From positions 124,001 to 188,000 of the forward strand of contig JAENRP010000007.1 in NCBI GenBank assembly GCA_024741835.1: DNA of 64,000 nt, in the 5' to 3' direction. This DNA comes from Diplocarpon mali. Its lineage: Eukaryota > Ascomycota > Leotiomycetes > Helotiales > Drepanopezizaceae. A model generated the notes under the pieces. That model searched no databases. It was given only the letters and a program-made list of their open reading frames with translations, and was not told where the DNA came from. This document shows positions 11,482 to 20,929 of this stretch, piece after piece (position 1 is the first letter of the stretch; every line of letters starts with the position of its first letter). The position numbers and the translations under genes are program-made.

Positions 11482-12639
11482 TTAGTTGTTTGAGATGCTA
11501 GCTCTGAACAAATTCCGTTCTTCTTCTTGACCCGTCATCAATATCTCAGGCCTCAAAAGCCTCCATCCCGAATCTGCAGTTACTGGGACCGAATTTCTCA
11601 ACTGTCTGCTAATACCCTTCGCGATCAGTCTCTGGAGTTCTATATATTCACTTTCGGACTTTTTCACCCACAGACGCAAACCACCCTGCGCAACATCGAC
11701 ATCAAACAGCATGTAAGTATCAGATCCTGGGGTATCTCCTGCGGCTATCATGGGCTTCCCCCACGCATCAATGTACGTCTTCATAGCAGCCAACTTTCCT
11801 GCATACCAAGTCGTTGGTGACCAAAGGTAGCTTGTGAGTTGCAAGTCTAGATTGGCGGTCTGGTTGTAATAGCCGGCCGCTATCTGCTTCCGCGAGGTGG
11901 TAAGTTCTCCAGTTTCCGAGTTCTTCATCAATACCGAGACTCCGATGACGTTCTCGGGCTTGATGTCGTACCCGTACTTGGGATCCGAGACGACCATACG
12001 AACAAGTTCCTCGTTTGAAGCGGTCACGATGTAGGTTTCGATATGATCTCTTCTCAAATCCTTCAACGTGACGGTCATGAAGGGGTAAATCTTGGGTGGT
12101 TCGACCCTCTTGGGAACAATAATTTCCCCTTTCCAGTAAGAAGTTGGAATGTCCTCTTTGAGATCGAAAATTTCATCGACGTAGACTTTCAGATCGCGCA
12201 GAATGAGCCCAGAAAAGACTTGTGCAGCCCAAGCGTAGCAGACATTGTTGTCGATCGTACAGAGGCGCCGGTAGTAACTGTACAAGGTCTCGGTGTAATT
12301 GGCATTGTCTTTGAATGCAATTAACTTCAAGGAGTCGTCGAGCTTGTCGCGACTGATGACGCCTTTGTTCTCGAGGTAGGGAATGGCAGCCTCCGTAAGA
12401 TCGTTTTTCCAGATGGTTTGATCAGCATCGAATACACCGTAGGAGCCTGATACGAGATTGTCATCGCGAGCTGCCAACTTCCTGCTATGAGATTTCTTCC
12501 TGTGGTTAGCTAACATGTCGTTGATCGCTTTGCGTGTTTCAGCCGCCGAGGACTCGAGTGGAGTTTGGTCCGATGAGGATGACGCCGCCAGGGCTACCAC
12601 AGCGAGCAAAGCCGCGGTGATTGAGATGGTACACTTCAT
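11482..12639 (-). CDS. Secreted HAD-superfamily phosphatase-like protein
   Basis: Intronless, 385 residues. The start at 12639 opens a signal peptide (MKCTISITAALLAVVALAAS), so secretion or the endomembrane route is likely. HAD motifs are all visible: motif I GVFDADQTIW (Asp71 and Asp73), motif II IVTASNEEL (Ser208), a lysine in WYAGKLAAMK as motif III (Lys282), and motif IV AAGDTPGSDTYML (Asp302 and Asp307). The cap between motifs I and II is helical, as in the phosphoserine phosphatase and phosphorylcholine phosphatase branch (PF12710-like). The expected reaction is hydrolysis of a small phosphate ester with Mg2+, the Asp71 nucleophile forming the phospho-enzyme. The substrate is unknown; phosphorylcholine is a guess from general similarity only. 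The neighbours give no functional context. Confidence 0.85.
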   Translation of the reverse strand: MKCTISITAALLAVVALAASSSSDQTPLESSAAETRKAINDMLANHRKKSHSRKLAARDDNLVSGSYGVFDADQTIWKNDLTEAAIPYLENKGVISRDKLDDSLKLIAFKDNANYTETLYSYYRRLCTIDNNVCYAWAAQVFSGLILRDLKVYVDEIFDLKEDIPTSYWKGEIIVPKRVEPPKIYPFMTVTLKDLRRDHIETYIVTASNEELVRMVVSDPKYGYDIKPENVIGVSVLMKNSETGELTTSRKQIAAGYYNQTANLDLQLTSYLWSPTTWYAGKLAAMKTYIDAWGKPMIAAGDTPGSDTYMLFDVDVAQGGLRLWVKKSESEYIELQRLIAKGISRQLRNSVPVTADSGWRLLRPEILMTGQEEERNLFRASISNN

Positions 12640-15600
12640 GATGGGTTCAGAGACTTTTTGTTACGAAGTAATAGATAAGTTAATACTCGTTCAGAGAAAG
12701 GACTGGCTGAAGTAAGGGAAAGCACCAAAAGGTCTGGCTGAACCGATGAATGAACGGGTTCGTAATGAGCGTACTGGTGATTGAGCGTACTGGTGATCGG
12801 AAGGTCTGGCCTTACATTTATACTCAAACCAGGCTGTCCCTAGTATGAATAATATCAATACCTGGTATCCTCGCTTACCTGCGAAATTAATCAATAAAAA
12901 ATTAATCCTTTTTATTTTTGCGTACCTTGGCCACTTGAGAAAATTTGAGACAGTTATAAATACCTTACATTCGGCTCCTCTGTTAGAAAACCAATACGGC
13001 GTCACAGGCGAATCGAGGCCTGCCTGTATAAAGTAGGCAGAACTTTGCATATTAGTTCTAAAGCCGCCTGGCGCGCCCCCTTCCCTCTTCTCTGCGAGGA
13101 CATCAATATGGACTCTGTTTTGCCTCTGAAAAGGTGATAATAAACTTGGATACTGACACTAAGCAAAAGCCTAGAGAGTAGGCGTTTTCTTGCCTCATGA
13201 GTTTATTTATCCTTGGATGCTCTCTTATCAACTTTAAAAGCTTCTTAGTGTTCTTAGATAGCTTTTTTTTTTAAAAAAAAAGTCAAGTAGAAAGAAATTT
13301 CTGCAGGCAATATTCCTATGCATTTTTTTACGTAGGGAAAAAGTGTGGCGAATATTTTCGTAACAAAGGAGCTGGAGAGGTAGTTCAGCAACGATATGCA
13401 AGCAAGGATATCGATTCGCCGAAAATCCTCATCTTTTAACGAGCATGATTTCTGTAAACATTAGAGATACTCATGCTGGTAGGAGCATCTTGAAGATTCT
13501 GATTACAGTAAGAATTTGTGTAGAAAGAAATCTTCACAGTTCGCCAGGCGCATTCACCATTCCAAGAACCCTGTAACTTGATATCGCCATATCTTTCCAC
13601 GGGCCTCCCCGAGTGGCCTCTCCTGGCTGTCAGGGTTTCAATCCTTATTTTGAAAAGCCGGTCTGGCGGGTATACCGATGGAATCCGACTGTCCAAGCGT
13701 GCCGGGATTCTATATAAGTTGATAAGGTTTTACGCATATGCTCGAACTTATATCGAACATGTTCGGAGATCGTTACACTTCCGCTCCAAATCTACCTTTT
13801 CCGCAGAAGCTTGAGCGGAAACGATCCATGGGAGTTTGAAAAGTTAAATCGAGCCACCCGCCCGCGTGGAGTATGATCGTAGCTACTGTGGTATTAGTTC
13901 AAGTCACTGCCACGTTTGTTCCCCAGTCTTCAACGTAAGCATCACCAACGAAGCTTTTCTCAGGTAATCTTTCTTCATTGTTCATTTTTCTCATAACGTT
14001 ACCGACTCCAGCATTGGATCTACCAATAGTTTATTTAGCACTTTTTTTCATGCTTTCTCAGAGTATGCTACTGCTTATATCTCGCCTTGTAAAAACGTCG
14101 CCCCAATTTAAAAATAATATTCCAACTATGGCAACTCGAAAACAAATTTAAAATGTATAAAAAACCCACCCGCTGCTATAACACAAAATTCCCAGAGAAG
14201 ATGCCAAGAAACCACGCCGCAAGGATCTCCCGGAGGCTTAAACTGGTCTTCGGCGCCGGCGCCTCCGTCGCTCTCGGCCACCTCTCGTTCCTCCATATCT
14301 CAGCAACCTCAATTTTCGCTCCGGCAATTCCTTTTACTCCTGTCGCTTCTCCGTTGGAATGCGCTAACCTATATTGTTACTCAGCTTTCCTTAATATTAC
14401 GTTCTGATACGGTTTCAAGAAGACTCCCGTACGGGGAATTCCCAACATGGCCCCAGCATCGCATTCCAGTTCGGTTGCTGCTACGATCGCACATCCTAGG
14501 CTCACGTTCTGCCAGGGCCTCGTTCTGGATTCTAGTTCTATTGTCCTCGCCATCCGCCCTTCGATAATTTAATTGGACCTAGTTCTGGGATTTACAGAGC
14601 CCCTCATCGCTGCTGGCTTCTCCAGTTGTTGGTTCTAAGTTATGTGCTCGGGAAATACTTGATTCTGTCATGTACAGCTTGCGAGCTTTGTGTTATGGTA
14701 AAGCTAGCTCTTCCCTCCCTTAACTATATGCAAGGGGGAATATAGCTTCACAGTCCTGTATAGTCCTCTGGAACATGGAGGTACAGTGGTGAAGTATTAT
14801 ACCCAATTTTTTCAAATAACATACTCCTTCCAAATCGACTATAGCAAGGAGATAAGGTTGCGAAATCCATAACCACTGGATTGAGGTACCTTCAGAGATT
14901 ATTCTAGTTCTTTTTCAGTAATACTTATCCTAACTCCCTAGACTCGCATCATATAGAAGTACAGATGCCAAAGGACTCCTTGTCGATAGAGTGTGCTATT
15001 TCACCGCGATGTACCCATTCACCTCATATTCTTGCAACCGCATTTTCCTAAAATACTCATTCTGAAACTCGCTATACTATGACGCAAACCATCGCCATCT
15101 AAATCAACTTATCTAACAACAAGCTCAATATTCGTTTACAATCAAACTCATCTAATATTTGAGGATTTATAGGTGGTCTTAATTTTGGGGGGCCAAAATC
15201 GCTCCCGTATCGAGAGGCAAGAAAAGCAGCGTCCACCAATCTGTTTAAACGACAAAACTGCGAATAATAAAATTGAGTAGAAACTACAAGAATCACTGCG
15301 TCCAAACTCCTCGACGTCGTATTCGATTGAGCCAAGCGTCCTACCCCAGTTAACTGGCTACAATACTTGACCGCTGTGCCAATGCGCTGACGTGGTGTTT
15401 GGTTAGCCTATGACAAGTATAACGGGATTCAGAAGAAACGTAAAATCCTACGCTCACTTGGAGAAAGCGAGGCCGCAAAGAGGTTTGTGTATGCGTATCT
15501 CTACGTGAGTGTTGCTACAGTCAACAGCTGTAAAGTAACTGCAAACTGACTTGTATGTGCATCGTTGATGCAATCACTGTAACATGTATGATAGATTTAC

Positions 15601-15756
15601 AGTTACTGAATGTATGAGTGAGCCCTATTTTTCGTGTGGGTGATGATGTCTTGTAGTTAGCTTATTTTCGCTGATTTAACCGATAAGTAATTCTGATAAC
15701 TACTTTTAACTAAGCACAGTAGAAGATTTCGCCCTCATGATACTACATTCGCAAGA

Positions 15757-15825
15757 GGTGTCGAGCAGAGTGAGGTGTCACACTCAACTTGGTAGTGAAA
15801 GGTGTTAAATAAAGTGAGATGTCGA
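15757..15825. repeat. Short tandem duplication with RIP-type differences
   Basis: The segment beginning GGTGTCGAGCAGAGTGAGGT at 15757 is followed 44 bp later, at 15801, by a related one beginning GGTGTTAAATAAAGTGAGAT. Over the first 24 bp the differences are nearly all C-to-T or G-to-A. That is the pattern expected if RIP-like mutation acted on one copy. It is small and could be part of an old LTR. Confidence 0.4.
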
Positions 15826-16999
15826 ATCGAAGGGAACCGAACCAAGGCATATATCGAATTATAGAAAATATAAAGTTCAAGGTATTTAATCGAATTCAAC
15901 GAGAAGGGGTCGAAGAGAATATTAAGTCTGAAGAAGCGTTGTATTGGAATATGTGCTTTGTCAACAGACGTATCTTATGAATTGAGATTGTTTTGAGTAA
16001 CATGGCATGAAAATGACTCTATCACTCTCTCTAACCTGAGTACTATCCCTCTCTGGGATTAAAACTGCGACGCTGGATATTGATTCCAGATAAACTTACA
16101 GAACAGTCAGACTTATCTTTTTATATCAGCATTACTCACATTAGATCATCTATTCATTCCGTAAGAGTCAAGATTGAGTTTATTTATTTTAGCAGTCAAG
16201 GGAGAATCCTTGAACTACTAAGAATGAAGCCCATTTGGCATTTTCAGCTTAGTCCTACGACATTTGCACCTACTACTCGCTTATAGGTATCAATTTCAAA
16301 AGGGAGATGGATAATAGCCGTCTTACTAACAAGCGTAAACCAAAGGTTCTTATCTTGCAATCAGCAGGGACGTCGTACAGTCGCCGCCAAATGACATGAG
16401 TCAAATGGCAGTTTTATACTAAAACAGTATTTTTACTTGGGTATGGTGTAACATTAATAAGACATTTATGATGTAGGAACCAATAGTTATTTTAAGAATA
16501 GTAAGAAATTATCGTAAGTATATTCTCAGATTATTCTAAATCTTATAGAATATTGACATCTTACCGCTAAATAAGTAGAATCCGACTCTGCACGTGGATT
16601 CGAAAAATGTGAACCGATACAAACATAGTATTCTGTATAAAACCTCAATATAACATGCCCAATCATAGGAATAATATCAGTCTAGAGAATCAATTAAATT
16701 AAAAAAACAGTATACTTGCTAGGAAAGTACAGCCCCGCAATTGACTAGTATCAGTGTGCTAGTGCTGTATATAGAACAGGCCCAAATCGAAGCATTACCA
16801 AAGTATATTACAGTTTTCACTGCGTCAACCTTGTATAAGACCAACGTATATTCAGGCATGTATAGTTGAATGCAAAAGACGCTGCAGGAGGAGGAGGCAG
16901 GTGGGATCAGAGTCACCGGAACAGTAGCAGATGGATAAATCTCGATCCGAGAAACCGATGTCGTTGAATTGGCACCACTGGGTTTAAGGTAAAGGATAG

Positions 17000-17335
17000 T
17001 TATCCTCGCACCTGCACCAAGTCAAGTCGCCATTTCAACACGTTCCTGTAAGACGCCTCGCCAGTCTGTCGTAGCCCGGCCCTCACTTGGCTCGTTCGCA
17101 TCCTCCACACCGAACACAACAGACGCAGGTAGCAGGCCAACTCTATGTGTCGATGGCCACTAATACCTGCTTCTTTGACAGGCTCCAAACTCACCTGGTA
17201 CTTCAAGGGGTCAACAGACGTGCACCGGGAAATACCCCATTCGAAACTTGAGATAAGTTGACGTGTCTCTCTGAAGCTTTTAGTGTGGTTTCTTACTTCG
17301 AATACTACTTCGTACACGGCCGAAATAATGTACAA
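17000..17335 (-). pseudogene. Possible gene fragment in a GC island
   Basis: A 111-codon open frame on the minus strand, in a patch clearly richer in GC than its surroundings. The peptide is not low-complexity and has a mixed composition, but shows no motif I recognise, no signal peptide and no obvious splice partners. It could be a remnant of a decayed gene or a chance frame. Confidence 0.2.
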
Positions 17336-18270
17336 TTCAGACCGTGCACTCTAGATACTTGGCAAAGCTACTTGTATCTTCATAATAAAGGGTCAGGCGA
17401 GTTATCAAAGCGTACTACACTTGACGTCGAGTAAGGTTCAACTGAAGAGTGTTTTAATCTGGAGTCCAACCGGCGTTACAGTAAAGGGTTTGACAGCGTA
17501 ATCGTTCATCGTAGAGGTCTGTTTTATCAGGGTCTTTGGCGTAGGTATACTTAAGAAGGATTCCATATTAAAAAGTCTTGATTTCTAGCTTGAAAAGCGG
17601 TGAGTTGATACAAACTTATCTTTAGGTATTACCCTTGCAAAGATCCCCTTGCGATAGAAACCTTTGGAATAGCGCTTAGACTGCGAATGTACATTATTTC
17701 GGGCATTTACTAAGTATACTTTTTCAAGATACCTCGTAGCTTTAGAAAGATGAGACCCATGTATTTGCTGATTAGCCCTTTTCAAGTTTAATTGTTGTTA
17801 TACTAGGATAAAGTACATCAAGACTAATTTAATTGTAATATGTAGGATAAGACTTATTTTTCGGCCTTGATATATCTTTACATTGTTATCTAAGTGGTAG
17901 AGTCTCTTTGCAGTGGAGAAGCTGATTAGTATATCTTATATTGGGTTTGTAGCCTGTAAAAAAGCGAGTAATTCCTCAAATGTTCACAGCAAGGTGCTTA
18001 CTTATGAAAGGTTCTGCTGCTTTCAGTTGACGGAAAAGAGTCACATGAAAAAATGAGAGTTGCAAGCAGTCACTTATCTATTCTCGTTTGGGTCACAAAG
18101 AGATGTCCAACGCGATTGTCTAGTGGGACCCCGACTTGCATTAGAATTATCCTAAACATATGCAATTCCTAGCGTCAAGCTCTGAAGCCTACCTAGGTAC
18201 CAACAAGTGATATATACCACAATCGCAACTAGATTGTTTCATCCTGTTACTTCCAAAAAGACACGCCACA

Positions 18271-19617
18271 CTATTCCTGCAACAAGATACTGTTTTCGTC
18301 CTTCGAATTTACCCAAACATACTCTACGCATCGAGGATCTACCTTCCGATCATTCAGCGTCACAGCCAGGAGATTGACCTCTAACCACACCGGTCTCATA
18401 CCAAACCCCTCAAGCCTCTCCCACCACTTCGTAAAGCGATCAAAGTTGACGTGCTGGTCGTCCATAAGATGTAACTCGATCATAATCTGCCCTACGGGCA
18501 TGATGCCGGTTGTATCGCACTCGTCCATGAACGCATCTAGCGCTTGGTACTCTGCGCCCTCGACATCAATCTTGAGAATATCTATGTACTTGTGTTTATT
18601 CTGCTCCATGAGGGTGGCGAGCGTGAAGAATTGCGGGTTCTTTTTAGGCTGGTCGAAACCGCCGAGACCCAGTTTTTGAAAATGTACTCGTGCCGAGTGC
18701 GAAGCCGGGATCTGAGATCCGATTCTCTCGACAGAATAATCATAGGCGTAGATCTGGGCGGATGGTATGCGAGATAGCATCTCCGCTTCAAACGTACTCT
18801 CATCGTTGATGCCAAAGCTGTAGATGATTGTTGCTGGCCTGCTGGGTAATTTTGTGTTTGACACTGCGGCGTGCGGCTTGTTCTCGTAGAGCGACATGCC
18901 ACATACCCATTTTCCTCCATCCCCGAGTCTACCAACGCGTTGGATATCGTGGGGACAAGTCCATGTCGCTGGGAAGAAATCCCAGAGCGTGTAAGGTGTC
19001 TTGCCGAAATCTTCCAACTTCTGAGCAGGGAAGAGAGGGATTCGCGGGTTCGAGGGGTGGGCGGTAGCCATTTGGTGGCGGAGGGAGACGGATGAGCGCC
19101 ATGCTGATTCAGAACGAGCCATTCGCTGTCGAGTCGTGAGGCCAAGGACTCTTGGTGATGAGTTCTGCAGACCTTGCGCGGAAGAGGACGACATCTGGAA
19201 CAGGGCATTGGACTGCTGCATAACTACCACGACAAAGAATATGAATGCTACCCAGAACCAGAGACCGCACACTGAAGAGAGGTTAGATTCTCGCTTCAGA
19301 AGGGGACAGTCTCCCGACCTTGGACTATTCGGACGGCCATGTTGAAGGCTATCCGGGAAGAGGCAACAAAAAGGGATATAATTCGGAGGTGTCTTCGCAG
19401 AGATGTGGAGCATACAAGCAGACAGACGACCCGAAAGGCTCTTCCAGAGAGACAGAACCTGCTGTTCGTCAAATGAATCGATGCCGAAAGTACAGAAGAC
19501 GTGCAAAGGGAGCAATCCAAGGCGAGAAGGGGCCAGAACGATGTTTTTGAAGGGGGTTAGAAATAAAACACATCGTTGGTAGGTAGGGCAGGGGAGAGGA
19601 TAGGCTATTCGAATCAA
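18271..19617 (-). CDS. METTL24-like methyltransferase-domain protein (Methyltransf_22), Golgi-type anchor
   Basis: Open frame of 448 codons. The C-terminal 230 residues carry the hallmarks of the METTL24/Methyltransf_22 group: TWTCPHDIQRVGRLGDGGKW, IIYSFGINDESTFE, and DILKIDVEGAEYQALDAF (Asp351), the latter resembling the FkbM-type SAM-dependent fold. Before it lies a hydrophobic segment, GLWFWVAFIFFVVVVM (residues 118-133), suitable as a signal anchor, so the domain probably faces the lumen of the secretory pathway. The substrate is unknown. The start is uncertain: the first ATG is at 19617, but the first 115 residues look unlike a protein. A good branch point and acceptor (CTAAC, then CTTCAG) end at 19272, opposite a GTATGC donor near 19417, so a 5' intron of 3n length may exist. 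Function beyond the domain name is inference. Confidence 0.75.
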   Translation of the reverse strand: MIRIAYPLPCPTYQRCVLFLTPFKNIVLAPSRLGLLPLHVFCTFGIDSFDEQQVLSLWKSLSGRLSACMLHISAKTPPNYIPFCCLFPDSLQHGRPNSPRSGDCPLLKRESNLSSVCGLWFWVAFIFFVVVVMQQSNALFQMSSSSAQGLQNSSPRVLGLTTRQRMARSESAWRSSVSLRHQMATAHPSNPRIPLFPAQKLEDFGKTPYTLWDFFPATWTCPHDIQRVGRLGDGGKWVCGMSLYENKPHAAVSNTKLPSRPATIIYSFGINDESTFEAEMLSRIPSAQIYAYDYSVERIGSQIPASHSARVHFQKLGLGGFDQPKKNPQFFTLATLMEQNKHKYIDILKIDVEGAEYQALDAFMDECDTTGIMPVGQIMIELHLMDDQHVNFDRFTKWWERLEGFGMRPVWLEVNLLAVTLNDRKVDPRCVEYVWVNSKDENSILLQE

Positions 19618-20929
19618 ACCCTCACTTGCAGCGTTTCACTAAGTCGCCTGCACTGACAAATGAGAAATCACGGCCTCGGACCAGACGAGGGAGATGGGAT
19701 GGAAGTAAGAGCCTGCACAGGCTGCACAAGCTGTGCAGGAAGGGTACAGGACTCATCGCAAGGATAATGGGCTTCTTGTCATTGACAGCTCGCTGTCAAG
19801 GAGCTGATCAAACTTGACACATTCTGAACGAAGTAAATCACAGAGTGTGAAGTGATCCAGTGCTGGATTTCATTCTGTGGTTGCGAATGGCGGATACGGG
19901 TTGAGTGTGCATGGAGGGTAGAGCCAGATGAAGATCCTGGAGCATCATGGTACGGAGGTTGAAGTTTCATGATAGGTAAGGGTGTAGGTCAGGTTAAGGT
20001 TGGTGAGGTTATCTTAGGTAAGCTACGTTAGTCAGTCGCAGGCAATTGGCGCGAGGATGAAATGGGTCTTTTGGCTCTTGGCGTGTTGGCGCTAATCTAC
20101 TCGTAGATAGGTATGTGTAAGATGAAAAGGTACACAGTACAAGATCCTGTAGCGGGGCTGGCGCTTATGTCGAACTTCGACATCTCCGACCCCTCGAACA
20201 TCGTGGGGAATAGAGCATACTGTGCAGTGCTGTGCAGTGCTGTTCAGTTCGGGGTAGAGTAGAGGGACATTTACCCAGTCCAGGGGTATCTAACCGAGTG
20301 CTTCGTGCTCCGGCTTCGAGCAAGTCAGCATCTGTCTTACGGGTCCACGGTATTGTCTCATACACGTAGAGAGCGCGGATAGACAAACAAAGTCCTGACC
20401 TGAAATCCGTGTCTAAGGTATTTTCTACCTTGAGTCTCGTGCTTCTTCTGACGGCTGTCCCGATGCGACTCGAATCGCGGGACGTAGGCTCACAAGCACC
20501 TACCTGGCTTGACATCAGCTAGAGCATTGCTGTGATGCTACATAGCCACTTGGTACTCAGAACGGGTCGAGATAGGCAAGACACCCAGTTTCTGCTCATT
20601 CTCGTTTGCTTCCCAACAGATGCATCAGACTACCGTGGGCCCAGATATTACCGCTATGCAACGCAACGCCAACAATGCACCCACTTCCTCCCAAGCCATC
20701 TCATGCACATACACTTGCAGATAGGTAGATCACGTATCGTATCAACCAGGCCAGCCGCCGTACCCCGTCACTCACAAAAAGAAGGAGAAAAAGGCTCCCC
20801 CCCTCCAACAGGTTCGTTCCATTCATCTGTATCCTGGCGAGTCAACACTCCATCCAGTTCTGTCGTCAAAATCCGGGGCCGAAGCAGAGTTTATTACCAC
20901 TCGCGTGGCAGTGCAGACATGACAGTGCC
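19618..20929. other. Intergenic region between two minus-strand genes
   Basis: No gene recognised. It contains a perfect 9-bp inverted repeat (CCTGCACAG at 19712 and CTGTGCAGG at 19731, loop of 10) and a short GTGCAGTGCT tandem repeat near 20220. The part near 19900-20050 is rich in GGTTAGGT-like words. This is probably the promoter of the METTL24-like gene and the 3' flank of the next one. Confidence 0.45.
19712..19739. repeat. Perfect 9-bp inverted repeat (hairpin)
   Basis: CCTGCACAG and CTGTGCAGG flank a 10-nt loop that itself repeats GCTGCACAAG. It lies about 95 bp upstream of the start codon of the METTL24-like gene, so it could be a binding site for a dimeric regulator or a leader hairpin. 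No function can be shown. Confidence 0.5.

Larger units (their letters stand above)
12640..18270. other. Gene-poor, moderately AT-rich region of about 5.6 kb
   Basis: I see no intact gene. Coding frames are short and lack motifs. Contents worth noting: A/T runs near 13261-13282; a small tandem pair at 15757-15825; and a GC-richer island at 17000-17335 with a 111-codon open frame on the minus strand (described separately). Decay and loss of GC from 14.0 to 18.2 kb suggest old, mutated repeats, but I could not identify a transposon family here. Confidence 0.45.
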
